NCBI GenBank assembly: GCA_963969595.1
Contig: OZ018408.1
Location: 12,273,823-12,337,822, forward strand
Direction of reading: 5' to 3'
Source: Neckera pumila
Lineage: Eukaryota; Streptophyta; Bryopsida; Hypnales; Neckeraceae
Length of the DNA: 64,000 nucleotides
Shown here: positions 46,740-58,795 of the stretch, one piece after another
Layout of the letters: the number at the start of each line of letters is the position of its first letter
Numbering within the stretch: the first letter of the stretch is position 1
Notes under the pieces: model-generated
Told to the model about the DNA's origin: nothing
The model's database searches: none
Seen by the model: only the letters and a program-made list of their open reading frames with translations
Made by a program: the position numbers and the translations under genes

Positions 46740-48960
46740 ATGGCAGCAGCAATGCACGAAGCATGTGCACGTACCTGAAACTAGTAGTTCGTCTCTCCCC
46801 CGTTCGTTTTAGCGAGGACCTTGTCACAATTCAGCAAAATTCAAATTCAAATTCAAAACAAACACCAACCAGAATTACAAAAAACAACGTAGACAATCAT
46901 TGCCCCCGAGTTTGCATCTAGGATTCCCGCACTCGCGATCGCCATCACTAAACCAAGCTTGTAACACAAAGTACGGCTTCTCATGCCGAAAAAAAAGAAC
47001 AAGAATTCCAATCATCATCGCTGTAACGGACTCCCAAGAAAGTAGTACCCATCTTCGCTCAAACTTCCATGAGGGAACGCTTTGATCGGAGTAGCAAGAT
47101 AGAAGATGAATATCTTCCTATTGCTAATAGCGGTCCATTCACAAGCGTCGGAATTTGCCGAATTCGAACACGTCTTCTCTTCAGTCGTCCCGACCCTGAC
47201 AGGCGATGGAAGAGCAAAGACAAATGGCACAAGCCGCAGCCACCCAATGGTGGAAATCCAAATCCATATCCAAACCAGAAGAAGGCAATTCGTGCGCTGC
47301 AACAGAAACCAGGCTCTACAACCGCTAATTTTGGAGCCAACGACGATGATATTCAATCCATGATATAAATATCATATCATCGACAGAATTAGAAAATATT
47401 GGTTGACTGCCCGGGCTGCTTACCAGCTTCCTTCCAAGTGTTGCCTAAAGCAATCTTTTCAATCTAGAATAATCAGAAGTCTAACTTGTGAGGACTGAGG
47501 AGAGAAGAAAAGTAAAGGTACTGGTTGACTTCCCAGTGATGCTTCCCAGCGATGCTTCCCAGCTCCTTTACTTTTATTGTCATCAATGCTCTGTGGTAAA
47601 CGCAACAGTACAGTACATCTCTCCAGCCAATAAAAACATCACTTCCCGACCAAAAGCACATCCACCATACGATTGAATTACTCTATTGTCAACAAGCACA
47701 ACTCAATTATAAAGTCCAACAAAGTCATAAAGACATCAGCATCACCAGCAATATATGAAAGACTTGTGCAAACAGCCGAATTCCAGCTGATGGAACGAAA
47801 CTAGTCAGCACTCCAAATTGGGTTGATTACATACAATCTAGAAACATGAATCTAAGTCCACAAAAAGTTACTCCGTATATCTAAGCTGAGTTTAGGGTTA
47901 TGAAAATGAGTCTTATCCCTGGAGTCAAGAAACACAATGACAGGTAAGAGAATTGTAGGTAAGCAAGGAAAGCCTTCCACGAAGGCTGATATACACAGAA
48001 AAAAACAAGTGAAGAACTTCATATTCGACTTAAAACAGGATGGGTTGATAACGGAAGAATGCAAAGCTTTAGGAGACGGCAGGACGTTTCCATCTTTTAG
48101 GAGCTTCTGAGGACTTTTAATTAACAAGGCGGGCAGACAATGTAGGGAAAGCGCACAATGAAATGCTAATACAACGCATTCGATTAGTACCGATATGTGC
48201 CAATAAACCCACCAACTACTGCAGAATGTCTGCTCTCTATAAGCGCAAAACGTGCATTCTTCCTACTGTTGTCTTATTGTTGTCTTACTAGGAAAAGCCA
48301 TGAATTGGTAGTCCAATTCCGACATTCAAGCTAGCAACCTTAACAACGTAAATCCTAGAGGAGTGATTCGTACAATACCTTGAACAAAAGGAAGCGTCGC
48401 CGCAAACCCAGATTCACTGAAATCGGCCAGCAGACTCTTGTGGTGGCGCTTGCCACATTAGAGTGGCCGATTTTCACATCTGCCAATCTAAAGTCTTGAT
48501 CAGTAACCATCTCCAGCACCATGTACCAGTTCTTAAGAACCACCATGGCTGAATCTAGTCTTGACGCACAAGAAACCTCAAGTGAAGAAAATACAGGAAT
48601 TGAAAACGCAAATGGCAAATCGCTGAATTGGCGAGATTTTCTGTACAAAATTCGATCAACAGCAACCGAAACCTTCTCAAATCCGCAAACTATATGTCTG
48701 CTCTCTCCGCCAGCAGGTTCGCACTCCAGCATCGTCATCGTCTACCACCATTGCCGAAAGTAAAAAGCAAAGCAAGAAGCAAAACCCTAATTTTGCAAAT
48801 CTACAACCCTTGTACAGAAAACGACCATAACAAGGACGAAACTTTCCTATTTCCCCGTCCTCCATAAACCCTCTCTGAATAAACTCATCAAAAGAATTTA
48901 CATAATTCAATTGTACAAATAGCAAAGTTGCATGTAACGAAGTGTCTAGCAAGCGGACAA
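46740..48960. other. Gene-like region without a recognised product
   Basis: GC content is higher than the surroundings and several 80-127-codon frames exist on both strands: minus 48738-48355, starting MTMLECEPAGGESRH with a CAAG|GTATTG donor-like end; minus 47340-47059, starting MAPKLAVVEPGF; plus 47069-47368. They overlap antisense to each other, so not all can be real. The 48738-48355 minus frame, followed by a donor, is the best exon candidate. A tandem GATGCTTCCCAGC repeat lies near 47535-47560. Confidence 0.3.
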
Positions 48961-49209
48961 AAGGGGGACTGACCTCGGCAACGAAGCAGTATTTAGGCTG
49001 TGACCGTTACTGAGAATATACATTGCTCTCATCTTTGCCGCGAAAGTGGGAACAACGTGCTTCTTCCCACAACGTCCATAACCTTTTACATCCGCATGAG
49101 AACTTTCTGTACATGGACTTTCTTACAATTCCAGATCGTTTTTTTTTGCAAATTGAGCGTGATGATACAGGGGAGATGCAAACTTCAGAAACGTAAACCC
49201 AATTCCTAA

Positions 49210-50325
49210 AGTATTTCTGTTGAAGTGGATTTACTCCCTAAACTGGTCGCCTGCGCTGAAAAGGGTAAGGGCAGTCTGATATACTGAATTGTTCTACTCA
49301 GAAGCCGCAATTCAACATGTATTGTGAAGCTTTAAAGGTATATTCGTGTTTTGAGATGGTATATGAATTTTCCATTTGTGATATTGCAGAATGTCGGCAT
49401 GTGCTGTTAGTTTGAGTGTCCTTTTCTATAGCCTGCTACTGTAAGGTCCTTTTATGAGGATTTCAGGTACACAGTAAGTTGTACTGAGGGTCCCATCTTT
49501 AACTCTTAAATTTCGGACACAAACTAAGGGCTCCAATCATAAACACAAATGAAATGAAGAAGGTGAGATCATTGGTGAGAATTTTGGTGAGATTTTGGTG
49601 AGAAGGTGAGATCACTGGTGAGGATTTCAGGTTCTCCGTCCAGACACGGTAAGATCAGAAATTCTCGCGTCCGTCCTCAGTATCTACTGTACTGCGTAAA
49701 CCAACAACAAAGTACCGTGTCTATGCGAAACCCAGCGGTTGGCATCTGAAGGCGATGCTTAAACGCGCGTGGTCGGTTCGATGTACTTTTTCCTCATTCA
49801 ATGGAAATCGTCTACAGTACAGTATGTGTTTCAAGAAACAAAAAAAACACGCGCGTGGTCGGAGTTGTGGAGAGGGAAGTTCTGAGGAAGCAGCAGGTAA
49901 GCTTAACGCGGTTAACTTAGCAGCAGATGACTCCAGACTTGTCATTTTTTAATCGTGTTTCTGAAACAATTGATAACTTATTATTTGATTACATTGCAGA
50001 CTTGAATCGGCACTGAGCAGGCCAAGCAATAGTACGCGGTTCAACTGGTACCATTTTGACTCTCTTCAGAGTGCTGACAACACCTTATTATAAGGTAACC
50101 ATACACAGTAAGATCATAGCTACTACAGTCGCTCTGACAACCTATGACCGTGCGAGCGTTCGTATCCGTGAGGGAGTTTGACGCGTTTTGAACACTGTTC
50201 ATCTTCTTCCTTTTGCACCACGTCTCTCTCAGAAAATGCCATCACTCTCCGCCAGTTTGTAACTCCGAGAGAGAGCGGGAAGATTGAACTTGTGAATATG
50301 GGAGTCTAGATACCAGACTAAGTGC
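49210..50325. other. Intergenic with a short GGTGAG repeat
   Basis: Imperfect copies of GGTGAGATTTTGGTGAGAA occur at about 49560-49630. No gene was recognised. Chance frames around 49.7-49.9 kb overlap antisense. Confidence 0.4.
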
Positions 50326-50598
50326 TCAGTGCTTTGTATCCACTCCATCTGGTCCACAGACACTCATCCGCAGGCTCACTTCTTTTACTGTGGTGTTGGA
50401 GGTAGCAGCGATCCCTGGAGCTCCTGTGTACTGGGTTCTAATAGTCATTAAGCCTTTGTTTCGTCTTCCGACCCTGTCTGCTGGGTAGCGGTTGCCTTCG
50501 TGCTGTTCAGTCAGAGCATAGGCTGCCTGGAGTTGCGAGGAGGGTTTCAGAACGAGGGTTTCACTGTACAGTACAGTACCGTCAACTTCGATCCACAT
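50326..50598 (-). other. Unassigned 90-codon open frame, minus strand
   Basis: Starts MWIEVDGTVLYSETLVLKP and ends CGPDGVDTKH. Composition is less AT-biased than the surroundings. No motif, signal peptide or membrane segment is visible. A CTGTACAGTACAGTACCGT-type palindromic stretch lies near its start. It could equally be leader sequence of the plus-strand receptor downstream. Confidence 0.25.
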
Positions 50599-50599
50599 T

Positions 50600-51883
50600 C
50601 AGCTTAGACGAAGAGCTTGACATACTTGGTATGCGTAACAAGTACGACTTGATTCTTTGTTGGTATACCATGTTAACTTAGAGTCCGTTTTCAGGTTATT
50701 TCTTGGTTGGCCGTCTGAGATCTTTTTGCTGAATGGGGATTTTCTCAAAAATTGTGTTTTTGTGCTCGGTTGAGCAGGTTGCAGAAGGAAGAGCATGTTC
50801 ATAAGCATGGGTTGGGCATTAGAACTTTGAGTCTAGATGTGAAGTTAGAGTTGGCATGTTCTCAACCAGGTGTCCGACTACATCCAACTTCACCTTCTAC
50901 CGAGAGTGGCTGCTTTTGAGTGATGTTTGACGCTCATTGAAGAGCAAGGACTTTCTAGAGAGAACCAAGATCATTGCTTTGGAGACAAAGCTAACGTGGA
51001 CTTGGTTCACAATTGAAGGTATTATCACTTTTTGATATGATTGGTTTGAATGCGTAGTGGGCACGGATTGTGGAGGTTGGTGTAGGAAACATGTTGAGTG
51101 GAAAATGTAGTATTTTCCTGTTACAGTTTATTTTTCAAGTTGTAAACCAATGTAGGTCAACCTTTTGGTTTATTGTGCGTGGGTGTTGTTGGAAGTCTAG
51201 TTCATGCTGTGACGTACATCTAAATTGTTAAGCTAGATTGCTGAGAAGCTAGATTTTGACATGTGAATCCCACTCCTAGCATGTTGTGTTTGCATTGAAT
51301 GCCAAGTATTGAAGCCTCCTTTGAAATGTACTAGGGTTTTGTAAGTTATTGATCACATGAGCCATTTTGAGCCTGTAGGGAAATTGAGTCTAGGAGCTTT
51401 GTCTTTGAGTGCTCAAGTCTTCTTCACTTGTGTAATATAAATTGTCTATGATACAAAATTAAATCTCTTGAAAATAGAGTAGGTTTGTTGAGTTCTATGC
51501 TTCAAGGTTTCAATTTGAAGTATGGGTTAACTCGTGAAGTGCTGGCTTCCAAGTGCAAAGGAGAGGTAGTTTAGGTTATGTCTTTTCATGGTGTCCGAGC
51601 AATGACTCCTAGTAATGTTGAAAGGAATTCTTGATAATTCTTTTTAGCATTGGATTTGATTGCCACGTGTAGATCTTCAATGCAGTTGTTTGAGTTCTTT
51701 CCTTGAAATAATTTAGCCTTTCAAAGTTTTTAGAAATGAAGGCAACTAAACTTAGTATCTAGTCATGGGTTTAGCTCATGGAATGGCACTTGATGCTTCT
51801 TTGTAAATCAATGTTTGAAGGATACACGAGCCACTCATGTGAAGGGGAGATTGATATGTGCAATTATCATTGTACGATATACT
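50600..51883 (+). other. Region upstream of the receptor gene
   Basis: No coding feature was recognised. It may hold the promoter and non-coding 5' exons of the receptor; several GTAAG/CAG sites exist, but none can be chosen without transcript data. Confidence 0.35.
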
Positions 51884-54800
51884 ATGGATGAAATAGTCAA
51901 CAAACTTTCTCATGGAAAAAAGGTAAGCTTGTTTCGCTTCTAATCACAAATCTTGCACATGTTAGTAGATATGATAGACATTGACACCTTATTTGATTTT
52001 GCCATGCTTTAGTCTATGTTATAAGGGCCCTTGTTTTTCTTAGGTTTGATCCATCATTTGTGTTTTGGGATGCAGTTGTGTGATTCTATCTTTCAGTTCT
52101 ACCAACCTATTGGACCAATTCAACTGGAAGTGGTGTTTGTTCATGGTTTGGAGCACAATAACTGTGGAGATGCATATTGGAATACTTGGTTGGCTCGAGA
52201 TGGTACACCAGACAATGTTTGGCCTATGACATGGCTCCCGGATGAGTTCTCCTCTGCCAAAGTCTTTGCACTGAAATATGATGCCAGCATAAAGCAGACT
52301 GCCACTGATGGAAGGATAGACTTGTTTGTTGTAGGAGAGATGCTTATACAAGAAATAGTGAGCTTTGGTCAAATTGGACAGAATGGGGTCCCGGTGGTGT
52401 TTGTGTGTCATGGGTTTGGTGGCTTGGTGGCTAAACAAATTGTTGTAAGTGCAAAGCGTAATTTTTCACAAGACCCCAAGGCTCAAAAGTTGTTGAAGAA
52501 CATTGGTGCAATTTTGTTTTATTCAACCCCCCATCGTGGATCACATCTGGCTAAATCTTCATCAAATCTTTTTAGGTTTTGGGGTGATGGAAAGGGTCCC
52601 TTATTGGAGAATTTGGAAGTGTTAAGCACAAATATAAGTCGCCTCAACCAAGCCTTTGAGCAAGTTACTCAGGAGCACTCTTGGATTTTGCATCAGCAGC
52701 TGGGACGCATGTAACGAAACCAGTAAGTCATTTCTAGATTATATTGGCTTTGGCTTCTTTGAGATTAAATATAGTTGTGATTCAGGTATCAATGGTCATA
52801 GTTTGTTATCTAGGCTTCACATACTAATATGAGAAATTCGTGTCATGTTGGATAGTATGGTGAAATGGTGGTGGAAGAGGGATCTTCAAGATTTGAAGGT
52901 GGTACTTACCTTGCCCTAAGTGATAATCACTTTGATGTTGTGAGACCCAAAACCAAGGAGGATTCTAGCTATTTATTGTTGACTAATTGCTTGGAGAAGG
53001 TCTTGGATAAATATAAGGTTAAGCTTACTACAAAAGTGGAGAACCTTGTACCTAATAGCTTTGTGAGATTGGAGGTACAAGAGGAGGCCATTACAAGGAA
53101 ACTACAAGAAGTATCTATTGTAGGATTGGTTGGAATGGGAGGTATTGGAAAGACAACATTGGCAAAAGCAGTGTACCAATCAATATGCAAAAAATTTGAC
53201 AGGAGTTGTTATCTGGATGATGTAAAATCAAAGACGAGCTTGGATGAAGTGTTGATTACATTGCTACAGAATATTGGAATCAGGGACGTAAAGACAGGTT
53301 GTATTATAGAGCAAAGTGCCCTGCAGGATTGCAAGAAGAGTTTGTTGAATGATTTGAAAACATGTGTACAGCAGCAAAGAATATTAGTGGTCATAGATGA
53401 TGTTGGGACAAAAGAAAACTTTGAGTGTTTGTTGAAGGACATGGATTTCTTGAATGGAAACAAGGAATCGAAAGTAATTGTCACATGTAGAAATTGGCAA
53501 GTGTTGAAGGATTATGTGCATGAATGTGGTAGATACGAGGTGGAGCCTATGAGTTCTGGCCAAGATACTAAATTATTTACCTATCATGCATTTAAGGGAG
53601 CTAGAACTTTACAACAAAGGCATCAAATACTACTTGGTTTTTTATCGAAGGATTTCTCAGAAGACCTTATTAATGAGTTTGAAAGCAAGTGCAATGATGT
53701 TGTGAAGGCTTGTGGTGGACTGCCATTAAGCCTTGAAGTAATGGGTTGTTGCTTGGGAGGTTATCTAACGGATGGTGATCTATCGAGCACGGAATGCTTA
53801 GTTTGTTGGAGAGGGGCATTGAAGAAATTGGAGCATGCTGAGCCTTTGGAAGGGGGAGTTGACAATGATAGGCTTTGGAAGGTGTTGCAAATAAGCTATG
53901 ATTGCTTACACAAGAACGAACAAAACATGTTTTTGGATATTGCATGTTTCTTTTGCAATTCAATACGATATAGTGAACAGACTTTGTTACGGATATAGGG
54001 AGGCGAACCTGAAAAGTTGGTCGAGTTCAGAAATTTGAAGGAGAGATGTTTGGTCAAGATCAAGGAGGCAGATGAAAGTGTTACCATGCATGACCAATTG
54101 CGTGATATGGGTCGCGGTATTGTAAGACATCAAAGCAAAGGAGTTTTGAGTAAGATGACTAGATTATGAAACTTTGAGGGTGTGAACAAGCTTTTGCACA
54201 ACAATGAGGTAGTTCGATATCACATGATTTGTTGGTTGAAGTTTCCAATTTGCTTTAGCTTCTAGTATCACTTGTAGGATTTTATTCAAGGTATGTAACT
54301 TTTTCTCTCTATTGATGGCAGATAACAACTACATCAATACAAGGTTTGTCAATGGAGGAATGGGGTGTAACATCAATGACTATTATGGAAGGTAATTCAA
54401 TTGGGTTATCAAAACAACAGAAAATTGGCAAGCTAAAGGGATATAGTTTGAATTGTCCTGCATTGAGGTTGTTAAACCTTCACGAAGTAGAGGAGAATAT
54501 TATTGAAGCTATTAGTATCAAGGGTTTATCATGTATTCAGTGGCTTTGTTTGAAAGGAATCAACATCTCTGAATTGCCAAAGTTTGTGCAAGTTTGTAAT
54601 GAGCTATGTGTTCTCGACATGAGGGATTGCAAGTATCTAAAGAACCTTGATGGGTTCATTGAAAACTTGGTCAACTTACTGGAGCTCAATCTTTCCAAGT
54701 GCACAAGCCTTATGACTGTACCAAATTCTCTTGGTGATATGGTTAATTTAACCAAACTTGATTTTTCTAGTTGTAGTAGGCTCACAAGTCTACCAAATTC

Positions 54801-56736
54801 TATTGGCAAGTTGGTGAACTTATCCAGACTTAATATTTCTGATTGCGTGGAGCTCTCAAGTCTTCCAAACTCCATTGGCAAATTGTTGAAGTTATTGAAG
54901 CTGGATATTTCTGGATGCAAGAGGCTTACAAGTCTACCAGATTCCATTGGCAAGTTGATCAACTTATCCACACTTGATATTTCTGGTTGCGAAGGGCTTT
55001 CAAGTCTGCCAAACTCCATTGGCCAATTGGTGAAGTTATTGAAGTTTGATATTTTCAAATGTAAGAGACTCATGAGTCTTCCAGATTCCATTGGCATGTT
55101 AGTCAACTTATCCACACTTGATATTTATGGTTGCAAGGGACTCACAAGTCTACCAGATTCCATTGGCAAGTTGTTGAAGTTATTGAAGCTTGATATTTTT
55201 GGCTGTGAAGGGGTTACATGTCTACCAAATTCCATTGGCACGTTAGTCAACTTATCTACACTTGATATTTCTAGTTGCAAGGGGCTCACAAGTTTGCCAA
55301 ACTCCATTGGCATGTTAGTCAACTTATCAAAGCTTTACCTTTCAAATTGTGAGGGGCTTACAAGTTTGCCAAACTCCATTGGCATGTTAGTCAACCTATC
55401 AGAGCTTTACCTTTCAAATTGTGAGAAGCTTACAAATCTACCAGAATCCATTGGTAAGATGGTGAAGTCAGTGAAGCTTGACATTTCTGGTTGCAAGGGG
55501 CTCACAAGTCTAGTAGACTCCATTGGCAAGATGGTGAAATTAGTGAAGCTTGACATTTCTGGTTGCAAATGGTTGACAAGTCTACCAAACTCCATTGGTG
55601 AGTTTGACAATCTATCAAGGCTTTACCTTTTGAATTGTGAGCAGTTGATAAGTCTTCCAGATTCCATTGGCATGTTAATCAACTTATCCATACTTGATAT
55701 GTATGGTTGCAAGCGCCTCACATGTCTACCAGACTCCATTGGCATGCTGGTGAAGTTATTGAAGCTTGATATTTCTGGTTGCAAGGGGCTTACAAGTCTA
55801 CCAGATTCCATTGGCAAGTTTGTCAACCTATTAAAGCTTTACATTCGGAATTGTGACCAACTCACAAGTCTTCCAAACTCCATGAAGATGTTAGTCAATT
55901 TATCCACATTTAATATTTCTGGTTGCAGGGGGCTCACAAGTCTACCCAACTCTATTGGCAAATTATTCAACTTAGTTGCACTTGATATTTCTGGTTGCAA
56001 GGGGCTTACAAGTCTGCCAGATTCCATTGGTTGGTTATTCAACTTATCCACACTTGATATTTCTGGTTGCAAAGGACTCACAAGTCTACCAGACTCCATT
56101 AGCAAGTTTTCCAAATTATCCACACTTGATCTTTATGGTTGTGAGGGGCTCACTAATCTATCAAGAACGCTTGGCGACCTATCCCATTTAGATTGTCTAA
56201 TTGTAGGTCATTGTCGTGAATTGGTGAATATTCCTCAATCGATAGGCTGTTTGTCACAACTTTTAGCACTCAAGTTGTATGATCTTGTAAATTTGGAAAG
56301 ACTACCAGAGACTCTTGGCAACCTAGTTCAATTGAAAATTCTAGCAGTCAATGGATGTTCAAATTTGGTAGAACTTCCTCAATCAACAAGCCGTTTATCA
56401 CAACTTTCTTGTTTGAATTTGCGCGGCTGCTCTAGATGGAAGTGGATGAAGACAAGTAATATTTCTCTATTGCACAAGCTTCAACAACATGGTTGCTCTG
56501 AAATTCAACTTCCTAATGGAAGATTATATCATGGAAAATATTCAACAAGTTATTGTTCTTCTGGTATGGCTGGTTGTGATGGTTGTGACATGGAGGCGAT
56601 CTCCACCAAGTGTTGGCATTGTGATATGTGCCCTCAATTTGATCTTTGTGAATCGTGCTATAAACGAAGGAATGTTCTTCAGTTGCCTCAAGAGCACAAT
56701 AGTGACCACCAATTGATTGCTATTGAAGTGTTGTGA
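51884..56736 (+). pseudogene. Hydrolase-NB-ARC-LRR immune receptor (HNL type) with C-terminal ZZ zinc finger; three lesions
   Basis: Model: exons 51884-51922, 52097-52722, 52856-54208 and 54322-56736, with GT-AG introns of consistent phase; about 1477 codons. Residues ~14-260 form an alpha/beta-hydrolase fold: FVHGL, the nucleophile elbow VCHGFGG where GHSxGG is expected, STPHRGS, and NHFDVVRP with a candidate His 247. NB-ARC: P-loop GMGGIGKTT (~315-323), kinase-2 ILVVIDDV, GLPL, FLDIACFF, and MHD (MHDQLRDMGR). Then LRRs and a ZZ finger (CDGC, KCWHCDMC, DLCESC, EHNSDH). Lesions: an apparent 1-nt loss near 52690 (VTKP before the intron is in another frame), TAG at 53996-53998 and TGA at 54167-54169, the last two where Trp is expected. 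The hydrolase-NLR class is known from liverworts. NLRs sense pathogen effectors in the cytoplasm. Sequence errors cannot be excluded. Confidence 0.82.
54718..56445 (+). repeat. 24 tandem LRR units of exactly 72 nt
   Basis: Each unit encodes 24 residues of the pattern LPxSIGxLxxLxxLDISGCxx followed by LTS. Counting from the Val codon at 54718, the 24th unit starts at 56374 exactly in step, so no unit has gained or lost a base. Units 2-8 tend to alternate VNLSTLDIS and LKLLKLDIF types, a 144-nt higher-order repeat. Units 9 and 10 are nearly identical in DNA. The last four units (LSRTLG, IPQSIG, LPETLG, LPQSTS) are older and more diverged. The sequence is kept open despite the lesions upstream. 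Confidence 0.92.
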
Positions 56737-56812
56737 TTCCTTTTGAAGACCCTATAGACTTGTTCTTGAGAAACAACTAGTTCATCAATCAAACAAGGAC
56801 TTTGTTATAAAC

Positions 56813-56998
56813 TTGCTTGGTAGTGTTTCCCAAGCCTTTGTGAATCGAGCTGTGTTGTTGCTTCCTAGAGGAACCTACTTGAGTGGAGGAGTTCCATGTG
56901 AATTTGAGATGTTTAGAGTTGGAGAGGTGGCTGAAATCCTTGGTTACCAATTCCAATTCCAAATACTTTGTTCTACCTATTCTAGTTTTGGAAATTAA
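56813..56998 (+). other. Unassigned 61-codon frame downstream of the receptor
   Basis: Reads MLGSVSQAFVNRAVLLLPRG, then FEMFRVGEVAEILGYQ. Hydrophobic and polar residues alternate and composition is protein-like. It might be a remnant of a further C-terminal domain of a related receptor, or 3' UTR. I see no motif that decides. Confidence 0.25.
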
Positions 56999-56999
56999 T

Positions 57000-58680
57000 C
57001 CATCAAATTACAATGGGATTGGTTTTTAGCTCTTGCATGTATTACTTCAACATCATTGATTTTGATGTAGGAGCTAAGGATGTGGTTGAGCCAAGTTCTA
57101 TGTCCTTCCACAAGTTTATCTAATATGGTTGCACAACTCTTGAGCTTGCTTATGATTAAGCATGTTGTATTGGTGAATATTCTTGAATTGCTGTCTTTCT
57201 ATCATTCATAGAAAATTCAATACTGTGTGCAATGTCATACAACTTTAAGGACATTGACTACCAAGAGAAAGAGTAGGTATATTGTTAATTGTTTCCACGC
57301 AAAAATATAGCAATGAGACATACTAAGGAGTTTTTTTGTTCAAGAAGCTTGATGTAGAGTGGTTATTAGTATTTGTCACATGTAATACCTAAGCCATGCC
57401 TAGGTCGAGCATGAATGAGCACCTCACTAATCTTATGTGGATTATATATAAGTATGCACACATGAAGCAAGATTTGTCTCTTGCTCAATGAAACAACCTA
57501 ACAATACAATGAGTACAATTTTGTCCCTTGGCACTTACCTCAAGCTTAGGCATCCCCATGCATTTCAACCACGGAGATATAATTCTGATTCAAGCATGAT
57601 ATGCTTGCTAGAGATCAAATTTGCAAGTCTAGTTTAGGTGCTAACTTTACAATGTTGAGTGGCACAATGCATAAAATTCCTATTCAACCATCAACAAAAT
57701 GTATATCTTATGTGCCTCATTTTGAACTTTGAGTTTGAGTTGATATACTTCTATAAGACATTGAAGTCATCCTTAAAGCCATTGCAAAAAGAACATTCTT
57801 ATAAATTCAAGTTTTTTTCATTCAAACTCTTTCATTCATTTTCTTTTGTGGTTCTTTAATTAGTGAGCTTATTTGATTTTATATCATATTATTGAATCTT
57901 GTTATCTTGTTTAAATATCTTATAATATTTACCAGTCTATATTGTAGACATTAATAGATTATAAATAGTATAGTAGTAAAATTTTATTCACTAAGAATTT
58001 AAGGTGTAAAAATAATAATTATCAAGATAAGAGGTCATTTATATTAGAACTAATCTAACATATACAAGTATAGAACTATATATTATATAATTGTACATAG
58101 AACAATTACAATCATTTTTCATTAGCCTTTGATAGTGTGTCATTCTAAGGGCTATTTTCTACTATGAGTTAAACTATATGGAATTTGACCTTGTCAAGAA
58201 CAAACAATTTTTATTCATACGTATCATGAATACCTCTATAATTTGAAAACTAATATTCATGACTAAGAAGTTTGCATTGGTAAACTCATATGCTACTTGA
58301 GCCATCTATAAGAATAAGGTAGTCAGTTTATAGAATGTGAATTTACAAGCTAATCCTATAGGGAGGGAACTAAACTCCTTGAAAATATTTCAAGAAATTT
58401 TAATTAAAGGAAAAATGGAATTGGCATCTAATCTAAGTCATTTCATATTTTTGGGACCTTTAGGAAAATTAGTTATGAATTTTTGAGGTTGAAGTACAAA
58501 CTTAGTTACTAGAAGTGTCTACCTCCTAAAACATATACTGCTTGTACATTGATGGTGCATTGATAAGAAAGTAAAATGTACCTCTACAATATATTTTGAG
58601 CTTTAGTGTTGAAATGCCTACTCTTCATCCCCACTTTTCAAATTGAACAATTAAATTTCCAAAGCTTTGTTATAAAATAT
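57000..58680. other. AT-rich intergenic sequence
   Basis: No gene. The frame near 57.66-57.86 kb is Phe/Leu/Lys-rich without motifs. Confidence 0.5.
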
Positions 58681-58681
58681 C

Positions 58682-58795
58682 CTTTGGTTCCAAAGGAAAA
58701 AAATATAATGTTTGAAGTGATTCTTTCTTAATCCCTTCTTTCCTAATTGAACAAATTAAAATGGCAAAGACTTATTATGAAACACTCTTTGGCTC
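58682..58795. repeat. ~115-bp tandem unit split by a transposon
   Basis: The unit starting CTTTGGTTCCAAAGGAAAAA and containing ACAAATTAAAATGGCAAAG recurs at 61047-61155 beyond the element at 58796-61046 and, in part, before 58680. The pieces were adjacent before insertion. Confidence 0.75.

Noticed and set aside
54537..56123. Five minus-strand frames opposite the LRR array
   Set aside because: They arise from the 72-nt periodicity of the sense repeat and share no known family.
55976..56191. Plus-strand alternative frame in the LRR array
   Set aside because: Out-of-frame translation of the same repeat.
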